Source of the DNA: an uncultured Bacilli bacterium
Lineage (GTDB): Bacteria; Bacillota_I; Bacilli_A; RF39; UBA660
Assembly (NCBI GenBank): GCA_944358775.1
Contig: CALVRU010000013.1
Coordinates: 1-32,082, forward strand
Direction: 5' to 3'
DNA: 32,082 bases
The notes beneath the pieces were generated by a model that had not been told where the DNA came from, did not search any database, and saw only the letters and a list, made by a program, of their open reading frames with translations. Below, in pieces: positions 16,895-24,584 of the stretch. Position numbers and translations under genes: made by a program. Within the stretch, counting starts at the first letter, position 1; each line of letters begins with the position of its first letter.

Positions 16895-18403
16895 TTATTC
16901 CGTTATTAATACGTCACCGGTCATTTCTTTTGGTACTTCTATATCCATTAAAGTTAAAATCGTCGGCGCAATATCTCCTAGTTTTCCTGATTTTAGATGA
17001 ACTCCTTTTTTCGTTACAATAAATGGCACCAAACTTGTCGAATGAGAAGTAATTATGTTGTCTTGATCATCTAACATATAATCACTATTTCCATGATCGG
17101 CAGTTATGACTAGAAGTCCCTTTTTTTCCATTATTTTCTTGGCAAGACGATCGAGACATTGATCTACTGTTTTCAATGCCATAATTGTTTCATCCATTTT
17201 ACCAGTATGTCCAACCATATCTCCGTTTGCAAAATTCAAGACGACGAAATCATAATAATCACGATCTAACTCTTTTAAAAGTCGCTCCGTTATTTCAACT
17301 GCACTCATTTCTGGCTTTAAATCGTAAGTAGCTACTTTTGGGGAAGGAATTAGTACGCGATCACAAAGTGGCAAATCTTTTTCCACCCCACCATCGAAGA
17401 AATAGGTAACATGCGCATATTTTTCTGTCTCGGCAATGCGAAGTTGTTTTTTTCCACATTCGCTTAGATATTCCCCGAGGGTATTTTTTAAGTCTTCCAA
17501 CGCGAAGGCCGACGTAGCAATTACTTCGTCCGATACTTTCATCATCGTGACTAACGGAACATTATGAAAAGTAGTATGAGCAAACTCGGAAAATTCAGGA
17601 TTCGTCAACGCTTTGAATAATTCGCGACCACGATCTGGACGAAAGTTAAATAAGATGAGACCATCATTTTCCTTTACCATTCCATCTTGATTGAGCACGC
17701 AAGGAATGATGAATTCATCTCCTAAATTACGTTGATAATTACTCGCAATCGCTTCTTGATAAGTTACATATTCTTCGCCTTGGCCATCGACTACTGCGCG
17801 ATAGGCTTTTTCAATTCGATCCCAACGGTTGTCACGATCCATCCCATAGTAACGACCCATTAGAGTTGCAATTTTACCTACATGTAATTCTTTGCATACT
17901 TCGGTTATTTGATCTAAAAAAGTAAGCGCTACTTGTGGTAGTGTATCACGACCATCTAAAAATAGATGAAGATACACTTCCGGAACTTGCTTGTTTTTAC
18001 ATAATCGTAAAAGTGCAATCAAATGATCGATATGTGAATGAATTCCGCCATTACTTAACAGACCAAACAAATGCAATCGAGAATGATTCTGCTTGACATG
18101 AGCGATGATTTTTAAAAACTCTTGGTTTTCTTCAAAACTGTGATCTTTGATTTTTTGGTTGATTAACTGCAGTGGTTGATAGACAATTCGACCGGCCCCA
18201 ATGTTCATATGCCCTACTTCACTGTTTCCCATTTGTCCGGCAGGTAGACCGACCTCTTCACCACTTGCTTCTAATAGAGAATGAGGATAATTATTCCACA
18301 ACTCTTTGAATGTTTTCATATCTGCTTTTATCACGGCATTCCCATGTTCTTCTTCACGGTAGCCGACACCATCTAATATACATAATACTACTGGTTGCAT
18401 CAT
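16895..18403 (-). CDS. gpmI: 2,3-bisphosphoglycerate-independent phosphoglycerate mutase
   Basis: A 502-residue cytoplasmic enzyme interconverting 3- and 2-phosphoglycerate with two Mn ions. Visible features are the N-terminal metal Asp (ILDGVG, D11), the catalytic Ser61 in GQMGNSEVGHMNIGAGR, the phosphotransferase insert with LFLDGRDT and RYYGMDRDNRW, NFRPDRGRE, FFDGGVE, and the C-terminal metal motif TADHGNSD. Length is typical. The ATG at 18403 is preceded by CGGAGATGATAA. It is first in the operon gpmI-ldh-deacetylase. Confidence 0.97.
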   Translation of the reverse strand: MMQPVVLCILDGVGYREEEHGNAVIKADMKTFKELWNNYPHSLLEASGEEVGLPAGQMGNSEVGHMNIGAGRIVYQPLQLINQKIKDHSFEENQEFLKIIAHVKQNHSRLHLFGLLSNGGIHSHIDHLIALLRLCKNKQVPEVYLHLFLDGRDTLPQVALTFLDQITEVCKELHVGKIATLMGRYYGMDRDNRWDRIEKAYRAVVDGQGEEYVTYQEAIASNYQRNLGDEFIIPCVLNQDGMVKENDGLILFNFRPDRGRELFKALTNPEFSEFAHTTFHNVPLVTMMKVSDEVIATSAFALEDLKNTLGEYLSECGKKQLRIAETEKYAHVTYFFDGGVEKDLPLCDRVLIPSPKVATYDLKPEMSAVEITERLLKELDRDYYDFVVLNFANGDMVGHTGKMDETIMALKTVDQCLDRLAKKIMEKKGLLVITADHGNSDYMLDDQDNIITSHSTSLVPFIVTKKGVHLKSGKLGDIAPTILTLMDIEVPKEMTGDVLITE

Positions 18404-18420
18404 TTATCATCTCCGATAAC

Positions 18421-18429
18421 ATTATATCA
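18421..18429 (-). promoter_or_regulatory. Extended -10 promoter of the gpmI operon
   Basis: Minus strand TGATATAAT, about 18-26 bp before the start codon. There is no good -35 at normal spacing. The upstream DNA is A- and G-rich on the minus strand. Confidence 0.5.
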
Positions 18430-18481
18430 AAAAAGTCGTTCTTTTTCTTCTTTTTTCTTTCAAATATTTTGACAAAGAAAA

Positions 18482-18505
18482 AATCTAGAATTTATCTTCT
18501 AGATT
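18482..18505 (-). terminator. Terminator of the MBL-DUF3048 operon
   Basis: Perfect 9-bp stem AATCTAGAA / TTCTAGATT with a 6-nt loop, followed on the minus strand by TTTTTTC. Confidence 0.8.
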
Positions 18506-18612
18506 GATACTTTTTTAAAAATTTTACCGGATCAATGCTGGCGAGCATACTTTATCCTAATTTTTCGTTTTTTTTCTAGTAAAAAGGAATACAATTTAAA
18601 CATGTTTTTGTT

Positions 18613-19662
18613 CTACTCAATAGTAGTATTTCGATTCGCCGGTTGAATTTGGATAAAGGTATTTCCATCATTCACGTCAATTTCCGTTCCATCTAGATAC
18701 GTATAGACAGTTTGGGATGATCGTTTCTCTTTTTTACATTTGATTGGAACCGCATAGCCATTCGTAATATAGTAACCATCGTATTCCCCAATGTTTCGAA
18801 TATCTTGTCTTCCTTCCCGATCGAGGCTATAATTACTTACTTTTTCAACAATAATGTTTTTCGCTGTATATTGCTTGCCAGTTACTTTGTCCACATGTGC
18901 TTTTCCATTCATCGATCGTAAATACACTTTGTTTTCTGCGTCGTACACATAAGACGTATTAATATAATTCGAATATGGAATGACGACTTTGTTCGCCACG
19001 ATTTTGTCTTCTCTTGCATCAAGCGATACTTCTTCTAATTGATAATTTAATAGTAATTCTTGATTACTTGTCAGAGAGTAACCACGTTTGGTAGCCGACT
19101 CTTTCAACGTTTCTATATTGGTAAAGACATTATGTGGAGCAGCAATCTTACGATCGCGCCAAAAAGCATCACTCGCATTTGTCATTCCATTTAAATTTTC
19201 CACACCTAACATAGCAATATCATTTTTGGCGAATTCACTCCAGCCATAGTGCGCGTATACAGCACCATTTTCTAATGCATAATCCAAATAATAGTGCCGT
19301 GAACTACGAATCGGTCCAATCAGTTCCGTATTTGCATCTTTATAAAGTGCCATTAGTCTCGTTAAGCCACCTTCGACAATGATTTCATAAACAATATATG
19401 CATCTTGCAAACCGGCATGCTTATTATTTCCGATATTATTATCGATCATCACAGCAAAAGCTCGTTCCTTACTATATCTACTGACTACATCAAAATCCGG
19501 TTCTGGAGTAGCCGTCGGTAATACTTCTGGCAAGTTTAACTTTTCTTTAAATTCTTTTGGTAAGAAAAGATATACTACAAAAACAAAAATAAGTAATAAT
19601 AACAGAATCGATAAAATCCATAAAAACGGTTTCTTTTTTCGATTTTTTCTAGATTTACTCAT
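18613..19662 (-). CDS. DUF3048 domain protein (YerB-like), membrane-anchored
   Basis: A 349-residue protein with a very basic N-terminus (KSRKNRKKK), one transmembrane helix (about 13-34), and an extracytoplasmic region matching YerB/DUF3048: RAFAVMIDNNIGNNKHAGLQ, IVYEIIVEGGLTRLMALYKD, GPIRSSRHYYLDYA, the HYGWSEFA segment, and the C-terminal IQIQPAN. YerB family function is not known. The family is usually a lipoprotein, but here a helix replaces the lipobox. The ATG at 19662 follows GAGGAAAGAAGT and overlaps the MBL gene by 8 bp, so the two are translation-coupled. Confidence 0.88.
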   Translation of the reverse strand: MSKSRKNRKKKPFLWILSILLLLLIFVFVVYLFLPKEFKEKLNLPEVLPTATPEPDFDVVSRYSKERAFAVMIDNNIGNNKHAGLQDAYIVYEIIVEGGLTRLMALYKDANTELIGPIRSSRHYYLDYALENGAVYAHYGWSEFAKNDIAMLGVENLNGMTNASDAFWRDRKIAAPHNVFTNIETLKESATKRGYSLTSNQELLLNYQLEEVSLDAREDKIVANKVVIPYSNYINTSYVYDAENKVYLRSMNGKAHVDKVTGKQYTAKNIIVEKVSNYSLDREGRQDIRNIGEYDGYYITNGYAVPIKCKKEKRSSQTVYTYLDGTEIDVNDGNTFIQIQPANRNTTIE

Positions 19663-20548
19663 ACTTCTTTCCTCTTTCCTGTTCATAATATAACACGTTA
19701 TCCACAAAAGTTGTGATTATCTTTCTTTCATTTAATAGATATGTTAAATAAGAACGAATTGTACTACTAATTAGCACCCATTGATTATTATTTAAATGAA
19801 TCTGATAATGGTCGACGAGAAAATGGACAATCTCAACTTCCGAGTGTGGTTTTTCTAAATACGTGAATATGATTTGTAAGATTTCGTAAATTTTATCCCG
19901 ATTTTTTTGAATGAGGGGCTTTAGATCCGTCGTAATAGGAGCATGAGATAAAACAAAAGTTCCTTTTAGCCTTTCTAAAAAGGCGAGCGTATTCAAGGTT
20001 TCTTTTATGTCGTATAAATAGTTGATATGATATTTATCTAACGTTTCGGCGCTCATTAAACTATCTCCTAAGAAGTAAACATCTTCTTTCGTTTTAAAGC
20101 CAATCATATCAAAAGAATGCCCTTTTAATGGCAATATTTCACATTGAGGTGGTAAAGATAATTGCGTGATATCCGCTACTCTACTTGGTTTTGCTTCTAA
20201 AAATTTGTTATGAAGAATAGAAGGTGGATTTCCACCATATAGATATAGCGGTTCGAACCATGGATTTTGAATGACGAATGCTTCTATGCCGGAAGCATAA
20301 ATTGGACAATTATAATATTTTTGTAAAACTTGATTGCCACCCGTATGATCGGCATGAGAATGGGTATTAATAATATAAGATAGCTGCCACTCATGTTCTT
20401 CTAAAATGCGCGTGATTTTTTTGCCCATGTCCGAATCATTTCCACTATCAATTAAAATTACATCGTGTGGTGATAATAGATAAAAACCCACTCGACTTGG
20501 GCACTCTAAGTAAAACGTTGTCTCGTTAATTTGTTTTAATTCATTCAT
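19655..20548 (-). CDS. Metallo-beta-lactamase-fold hydrolase
   Basis: A 297-residue cytoplasmic protein with the MBL metal motifs THSHADHTGG, GHSFD, GDSLMS and SHAP. The remaining 80 C-terminal residues look like a winged helix (SEVEIVHFLVDHYQI, IRSYLTYLLNERKII), as in LACTB2-like members. The reaction could be thioester or phosphodiester hydrolysis; the sequence does not decide. The ATG at 20548 has GCAGGAGAATCGTT before it. It is first in a pair with the DUF3048 gene. An extended -10 (TGTTATACT, about 20570) lies upstream. Confidence 0.9.
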   Translation of the reverse strand: MNELKQINETTFYLECPSRVGFYLLSPHDVILIDSGNDSDMGKKITRILEEHEWQLSYIINTHSHADHTGGNQVLQKYYNCPIYASGIEAFVIQNPWFEPLYLYGGNPPSILHNKFLEAKPSRVADITQLSLPPQCEILPLKGHSFDMIGFKTKEDVYFLGDSLMSAETLDKYHINYLYDIKETLNTLAFLERLKGTFVLSHAPITTDLKPLIQKNRDKIYEILQIIFTYLEKPHSEVEIVHFLVDHYQIHLNNNQWVLISSTIRSYLTYLLNERKIITTFVDNVLYYEQERGKKYE

Positions 20549-20592
20549 AACGATTCTCCTGCTACTTCTAGTATAACATAAGTCAAAAGAAA

Positions 20593-20615
20593 AAAGCATG
20601 AAATCATCACGCTTT
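20593..20615 (-). terminator. Terminator after the first XRE gene
   Basis: Stem AAAGCATGA / TCACGCTTT (one G-U pair) with a 5-nt loop and a minus-strand T-run TTTTTC. Confidence 0.75.
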
Positions 20616-20634
20616 TGTTCACTTCACATTTTCT

Positions 20635-20877
20635 TTACTCAAAAAATTTATCCATCGTTATCTCCAATACAACGGAGATACGATACAACGTTTCTACCGT
20701 ACAATGAACTTTTCCCTTCGTAAACTCGAGTCGTCTCGTAAAATCATACGATTTCTTAATATCGACCGCCAACTGTTCTTGGGTAATCCCTGCTTGTAAT
20801 CGATATTTGCGAATATTTTTTGAAATCGTCTTCCAAATATCTTCCGGAAATTGAAAATCTCTTTGGTATGTCGACAT
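20635..20877 (-). CDS. XRE-family regulator, tandem copy 1
   Basis: An 80-residue DNA-binding protein made almost entirely of one Cro/CI-type HTH (ISKNIRKYRLQAGITQEQLA, VDIKKSYDFTRRLEFTKG) with a short acidic end. It is identical to copy 2 at 58 of 80 positions, and both have the same length when this start (20877, TAGGTGATAAT) is used. The duplication includes the promoter region. There is no effector domain. The target is unknown; it may regulate the diverging amidase genes or itself. Confidence 0.88.
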   Translation of the reverse strand: MSTYQRDFQFPEDIWKTISKNIRKYRLQAGITQEQLAVDIKKSYDFTRRLEFTKGKVHCTVETLYRISVVLEITMDKFFE

Positions 20878-20918
20878 ATTATCACCTAAATTCATTATGA
20901 AGGAAAAGGATTATGAAG

Positions 20919-20953
20919 TCCGGTAACAAATACGTCCTGTTTTATGATATAAT
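20919..20953. promoter_or_regulatory. Duplicated regulatory segment, copy 1
   Basis: The segment starts TCCGGTAACAA, then has GTCCTGTT and ends in ATGATATAAT. It matches copy 2 at 21258-21290 except for a few bases and a 2-bp length difference. On the plus strand it carries a TATAAT (20948-20953) that would read antisense into XRE copy 2. On the minus strand CGGACT and CATAAT, 17 bp apart, may be the XRE promoter. Confidence 0.5.
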
Positions 20954-20973
20954 AGAATCAGTTTTTATTTTGA

Positions 20974-21216
20974 TCACTCAAAAAAATGATCCATCGTTAC
21001 TCCTAAGACGACTGAAATACGATATAAGGTATTCACCGAACAACCAATTTCGCCTTTTTTAAATTCAAGTCGACGAATAAAATCATATGATTTTCCAATG
21101 TCAACAGCTAGTTGTTCTTGGGTAATTCCCGCTTCCAATCGATATTTTCGAATGTTTTTGGAAATCTTTTTCCAAATATTGTCATCAAACTTAAAATTTC
21201 TTGCAAACACTGTCAT
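20974..21216 (-). CDS. XRE-family regulator, tandem copy 2
   Basis: An 80-residue paralogue of the adjacent regulator: ISKNIRKYRLEAGITQEQLA, VDIGKSYDFIRRLEFKKG, then TLYRISVVLGVTMDHFFE. The recognition region differs from copy 1 in only a few residues (KKSYDFT against GKSYDFI), so the two may bind related sites. An ATAGGTGATATT site precedes the ATG. It transcribes leftward, away from the small gene at 21336. Confidence 0.9.
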   Translation of the reverse strand: MTVFARNFKFDDNIWKKISKNIRKYRLEAGITQEQLAVDIGKSYDFIRRLEFKKGEIGCSVNTLYRISVVLGVTMDHFFE

Positions 21217-21244
21217 AATATCACCTATTTTTATTATGGCAAGT

Positions 21245-21262
21245 CCGGATTAAAAAATCCGG
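21245..21262. promoter_or_regulatory. Inverted repeat, possible XRE operator
   Basis: CCGGATT, 4 bp, AATCCGG: a perfect 7-bp inverted repeat between XRE copy 2 and the diverging gene, adjoining the plus-strand promoter. Copy 1's region keeps only one CCGG half. Operator role is inference. Confidence 0.45.
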
Positions 21263-21290
21263 TAACAAGAAAGTCCTGTTATGATATAAT
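21262..21290 (+). promoter_or_regulatory. Promoter of the small unknown gene
   Basis: GTAACA (21262-21267), 17-bp spacer, TATAAT (21285-21290) with an extended TG. It leads to the gene at 21336. Confidence 0.6.
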
Positions 21291-21335
21291 AAAGTTAACT
21301 AATAGTAATTTTTGATATAGAAAGGATATGAAAAA

Positions 21336-21611
21336 ATGAAATCAGGTTTATATAAACAAGCGCAAACGATTTGTGATCGACTTATTGTAATTGGAAACGA
21401 TAAAAACAATCAAAAGACGCTTTTTCAATTATTGAGTTCATTTGGACTTCATGACACTCATGAAGATTACTATACTCTTTTAGGAATGATTTCTCACATC
21501 TTAGCGGAACGTCATTATGAAATAAAATTGCAAGATCAGTTTCAGCTCGTTGATTATACTTCGGCCGAATATGATTTATATTTAGACTCTCTTCGAAAAG
21601 ACAACAATTAG
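21336..21611 (+). CDS. Small protein of unknown function
   Basis: A 91-residue protein I do not recognise. It is predicted to be soluble and helical, with hydrophobic heptad-like segments (LYKQAQTICDRLIVI, LFQLLSSFGL, YYTLLGMISHILAERHYEI) and an acidic tail. It is supported as a gene by the promoter at 21262-21290, a GAAAGGAT ribosome site and no competing frame. It lies between the XRE pair and an amidase gene, 86 bp before the latter, and may share a transcript with it. Confidence 0.7.
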   Translation: MKSGLYKQAQTICDRLIVIGNDKNNQKTLFQLLSSFGLHDTHEDYYTLLGMISHILAERHYEIKLQDQFQLVDYTSAEYDLYLDSLRKDNN

Positions 21612-21697
21612 AAAGTTGCTCTTCTTTTTCTTATTCTCTCATTTTGTTCTCAATTTATTTCATCTTTTACATATAAATATATTAAAGGAGTGATATT

Positions 21698-22927
21698 GTG
21701 AACAATGACTTAAGGGCAAGAGTAAGTGGTGTAGTTGTCGATGCTGGTCATGGTGGGGATGATCCAGGTGCTGTATCAAATGGTTTAAGAGAGAAGGATT
21801 TCACTTTAGAAGCGGCCAAATATTTGTATCAGCGTTTAAAGGAATTAGGAATTCCGGTAGCGATTACGAGAGATACGGACCGAACTTTATCCCGAGAAGA
21901 ACGAATCAATACAATGGTCAATAGTTTTGGCAATGGCCGTGATGTACTCGTTCTTTCTAACCATATTAATTCAGGTGGTGGCGAAGGTGCTGAGATCTAT
22001 TATCCTTTGCGTAATAATGATGAACTAGCTAGTATGATTTTAGAAGAAATCGGAAATGCCGGTCAAAAGATGAGAGGAACTTTTCAGCGAAGATTACCAG
22101 AAGATCCTTCCAAAGACTATTATTACATTATGCGTGATACTCCCAATACGCAGTCTTTGTTAATCGAATATGGTTTTATCGACAATGCGAACGATGTCAA
22201 GAAGTTACAAAATAATCTGCTTGATTATGTCGAAGGCGTCGTAAAAGCAGTTGCCGAATATGCCGATGTTCCTTATACCCCACCTACTGAAAATGGAAGT
22301 TCAGGACGTTACACTGTCAAGAAAGGCGACACTTTATGGGGAATCGCCAGACAATTTAACACAACAGTTGACGCACTTCGGACATTAAACAATTTGACAA
22401 GTGATGTCTTACAGATCGGGCAAGTATTGATTTTACCCGGTTCAGAGGAGGATCAAGAAACAATGATTTATACGGTGCAGAAAGGCGATTCTTTATGGAA
22501 ATTAGCCAATCAATTTGGTACGAGTGTAGCCGCTATTCGCGAACTCAATAACTTGACAAGCGATATTTTAAGAATCGGGCAAACTTTACAGATTCCAGTT
22601 GCTGGAAACAATGTCGAGGAATCGATCCTTTACACTGTCCAAAAAGGTGACTCTTTATGGAGTATTGCTAATCGCTATAATACAACTGTAAATGCGATTC
22701 GAACTCTCAACAATTTGACGACCGATGTTTTACAAATCGGGCAAGTACTACGTATTCCAGGAAAACCTACTGAATCGAATCCAAGCGGTCGAACTTACAC
22801 CGTTCAAACTGGGGATACTCTTTGGAAAATTGCAAATCAATTTGGTACAACGGTCGATCAACTCATCACCTTAAATGATTTACAAACAACGATGTTAAGA
22901 CCAGGACAAATTTTAAAAATCTCATAA
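21698..22927 (+). CDS. N-acetylmuramoyl-L-alanine amidase with four LysM repeats
   Basis: A 409-residue peptidoglycan hydrolase that cuts the amide bond between MurNAc and the peptide. The Amidase_3 domain (about 8-190) has all key residues: zinc ligands H18 (DAGHGG), E32 (REKDF) and H89 (SNHINSGGG), and catalytic E157 (LLIEYGF). Four LysM repeats follow (about 202-246, 257-301, 311-355, 365-409). It starts with GTG after AAAGGAGTGATATT. There is no signal peptide, as in CwlC-type enzymes that lyse the mother cell from within during sporulation; that role is inference, supported by cwlJ nearby. A terminator follows at once. Confidence 0.93.
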   Translation: MNNDLRARVSGVVVDAGHGGDDPGAVSNGLREKDFTLEAAKYLYQRLKELGIPVAITRDTDRTLSREERINTMVNSFGNGRDVLVLSNHINSGGGEGAEIYYPLRNNDELASMILEEIGNAGQKMRGTFQRRLPEDPSKDYYYIMRDTPNTQSLLIEYGFIDNANDVKKLQNNLLDYVEGVVKAVAEYADVPYTPPTENGSSGRYTVKKGDTLWGIARQFNTTVDALRTLNNLTSDVLQIGQVLILPGSEEDQETMIYTVQKGDSLWKLANQFGTSVAAIRELNNLTSDILRIGQTLQIPVAGNNVEESILYTVQKGDSLWSIANRYNTTVNAIRTLNNLTTDVLQIGQVLRIPGKPTESNPSGRTYTVQTGDTLWKIANQFGTTVDQLITLNDLQTTMLRPGQILKIS

Positions 22928-22950
22928 GAAAGAAGCTTCTTTCTTTTTTG
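22927..22950 (+). terminator. Terminator of the first amidase gene
   Basis: Self-complementary AAGAAAGAAGCTTCTTTCTT followed by a T-run, directly at the stop codon. Confidence 0.85.
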
Positions 22951-23056
22951 TTATGGCAAACATTTTAGACACATATATATAAATAGAGACCAACTATAAT
23001 GTGTCAATAGAAGATTGAGCATTTATGAAATATGTATGAAATAGTAGAAGTTGGCA

Positions 23057-23102
23057 CGACGAAAAGACCGAAACGTCGATAACTAAAAATTCGGTCAGTT
23101 AT
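23057..23102. other. Pseudoknot-like paired segment in the IS110 right flank
   Basis: CGACG (23057-23061) pairs with CGTCG (23074-23078). GACCGAA (23066-23072), inside that loop, pairs with TTCGGTC (23090-23096) outside it. ATAACT (23079-23084) also pairs with AGTTAT (23097-23102). The interlocking pairs form an H-type pseudoknot or switch between alternatives. It lies just after the transposase stop codon. Confidence 0.5.
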
Positions 23103-23120
23103 GAAAATTGATTTTTAAAA

Positions 23121-24296
23121 TTAATTTTGTAATTGTTCTTTGAATTCAACATTTTCTTTAAGCATATGAAAAATTACTCTAGTAAGTTTATGAGCAACAT
23201 GGCAAACAGCATTATTATGAGATTTACCTTGAGAAAGTTTTCTGTTATAATAGGCATTGTAAGTTTCGGAGTTCCAAATGATTATTCCAGAAGCTTTCAG
23301 TATTGCATAACGAAGTAGTTTAGAACCGCGTTTGGACATTTTAATGATTGTCGCATTGAAATTACCAGATTGTTTGACAGAAGGGTCTAAACCTTCAAAT
23401 GCAAGTAATTTAGTAGGACTAGCAAATTTATCTATGTTGCCAATCTCACTTAATATGATAGCACCTAAGGTATAGGAAATACCTGGAACAGTTAAAATGA
23501 CAGAGTTTAACTCATCCATTATTTCTTTGATTTTTAAATCAATTTCCTTAATTTGACTATCAAGTAATTCAATTTGCTTTAGAGAATGTTTGATTTGAAT
23601 GGAAAGTGAGGAGTTATTGACACCAATAGAAGATTTCGCTAGTTCTTTTAATTTTTGGGCTTTATCGAAAGAGAAGTGACCTTTCGAAGCAGTAGATAAA
23701 AGATTAGCAATGGCATCAACACGTGTAGAAGCAATATCTTTTGGACTAGGATATTTAGAAAGTAATGCATAACAACTTTTTAAATGAATAGAATTAAAAA
23801 TTAAATTTAATTCTGGAAAAAGTTGATCAACAAAAGAAACGAAACGAACTTTTAATTTTGTACGATATTTAAGAACATCGTCTCTATGTCTACATAGACT
23901 TCTGAGTTCTAAGATTTTAATATCTTTCGAAACAAAAGGAGTATAGTGTTTTAACATAAGAGATTGAATAATTAAATAGGTATCAATTTTATCCGTTTTA
24001 GTTTTTCTAATATTACTATTTCTAAGAGCATCCGTTTGAATGGGATTAATGATACCAATATGAAACCCTTTGTTATGAAGAAATTGAATTAGGTTTTCTC
24101 CATAATGGCCAGTAGATTCCATACCTACTAAGCAGTCAGAAATATTAATATTTTTCTCTTTCAACTTGTCCATAAAGAAGTTAAAACCATTAATAGAGTT
24201 TTTAACTAAAAATGCTTCTTGAATTATTTCACCATTTGAATTTGCAATAGATGTATAATGATTTTCTTTGGCTATATCAAAACCAATATAGTACAT
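23121..24296 (-). CDS. IS110-family transposase (DEDD recombinase)
   Basis: A 391-residue enzyme. The N-terminal RuvC-like DEDD domain begins IGFDIAKENHYTSIAN (first Asp), then LVGMESTGHYGENL (Glu), and ends with the KTDKIDTYLI Asp pair. A helical middle region follows, then the C-terminal transposase_20 domain with VPGISYTLGAIILSEIG, KLLAFEGLDPSVKQSG and KRGSKLLRYAILKAS containing the serine-bearing catalytic region. The gene is intact. The ATG at 24296 follows TCGGAGTTGATTTT; the longer frame upstream lacks a ribosome site and would cover the noncoding RNA candidate. IS110 enzymes are guided by a bridge RNA made from the element's own noncoding end. Confidence 0.95.
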   Translation of the reverse strand: MYYIGFDIAKENHYTSIANSNGEIIQEAFLVKNSINGFNFFMDKLKEKNINISDCLVGMESTGHYGENLIQFLHNKGFHIGIINPIQTDALRNSNIRKTKTDKIDTYLIIQSLMLKHYTPFVSKDIKILELRSLCRHRDDVLKYRTKLKVRFVSFVDQLFPELNLIFNSIHLKSCYALLSKYPSPKDIASTRVDAIANLLSTASKGHFSFDKAQKLKELAKSSIGVNNSSLSIQIKHSLKQIELLDSQIKEIDLKIKEIMDELNSVILTVPGISYTLGAIILSEIGNIDKFASPTKLLAFEGLDPSVKQSGNFNATIIKMSKRGSKLLRYAILKASGIIIWNSETYNAYYNRKLSQGKSHNNAVCHVAHKLTRVIFHMLKENVEFKEQLQN

Positions 24297-24336
24297 AAAA
24301 TCAACTCCGATCTTAAAACAAAATTTTTGACAACTG

Positions 24337-24492
24337 TGTTCCACGTAGTTTTATTTCTTGTAACCTTGTTGGAGATAAAAAGTCTAAGCCTTATCCAACT
24401 TATAACCAATTAAAAATAAAACTGTGGCATTAGTCTCTAATAGAATAGTCAAAGCTATAAGGTGAAACAGAAAAGTCCACAGTGTCGGAACA
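24337..24492 (-). ncRNA. Candidate IS110 bridge RNA
   Basis: On the minus strand this about 155-nt segment upstream of the transposase has a nested pairing plan. An outer TGTTCC (24487-24492) pairs with GGAACA (24337-24342). One inner stem is ACTGTGG (24477-24483) with CCACAGT (24421-24427), enclosing a 49-nt loop. The second is GTTGGA-TAA with TTA-TCTCCAAC (24391-24399 with 24368-24378), enclosing a 12-nt loop. An extended -10 TGATATAAT at 24494-24502 would start transcription close to the outer stem. Two loops within an outer stem in the transposase's 5' flank fit the IS110 bridge-RNA plan (target- and donor-binding loops). Guide sequences could not be verified. Confidence 0.45.
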
Positions 24493-24527
24493 TATTATAT
24501 CAAAAATTAAAAAATATAAAAGAAAGG

Positions 24528-24562
24528 ATATAATACATTCAGTTCCTTTAAATAAGAACTGA
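24528..24562 (+). promoter_or_regulatory. Promoter and leader hairpin of the second amidase gene
   Basis: TATAAT at 24528-24533 is followed by a perfect 7-bp inverted repeat TCAGTTC (24539-24545) / GAACTGA (24556-24562). It is about 25-55 bp before the GTG start. The repeat may be an operator or a leader hairpin. The IS110 element ends just upstream and could supply or disrupt the -35. Confidence 0.45.
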
Positions 24563-24584
24563 TTATATTATACAAGGTGATAAT

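Larger units (their letters stand above)
22968..24500 (-). mobile_element. IS110-family insertion sequence (ends approximate)
   Basis: It contains one transposase gene with about 150-200 bp of structured noncoding DNA on each side, inserted between two paralogous amidase genes. IS110 elements lack true terminal inverted repeats and make no fixed target duplication, so the ends cannot be fixed by eye. A subterminal inverted match AGAGACCAA (22986-22994) / TTAGTCTCT (24430-24438, one mismatch) may mark the two sides. The boundaries given span the outermost structured segments and may be wrong by tens of bases. Confidence 0.75.

Noticed and set aside
21660..21680. Sporulation sigma-factor promoter before the first amidase gene
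   Set aside because: CATATAAATA and a similar CATATTCTA before cwlJ only partly match SigE/SigK -10 motifs, and no -35 is clear in such AT-rich DNA.
24297..24344. N-terminal extension of the transposase to 24344
   Set aside because: There is no ribosome site, the extension is unlike IS110 proteins, and it overlaps a paired segment. MYYIGFDIAKE at 24296 is the family start.
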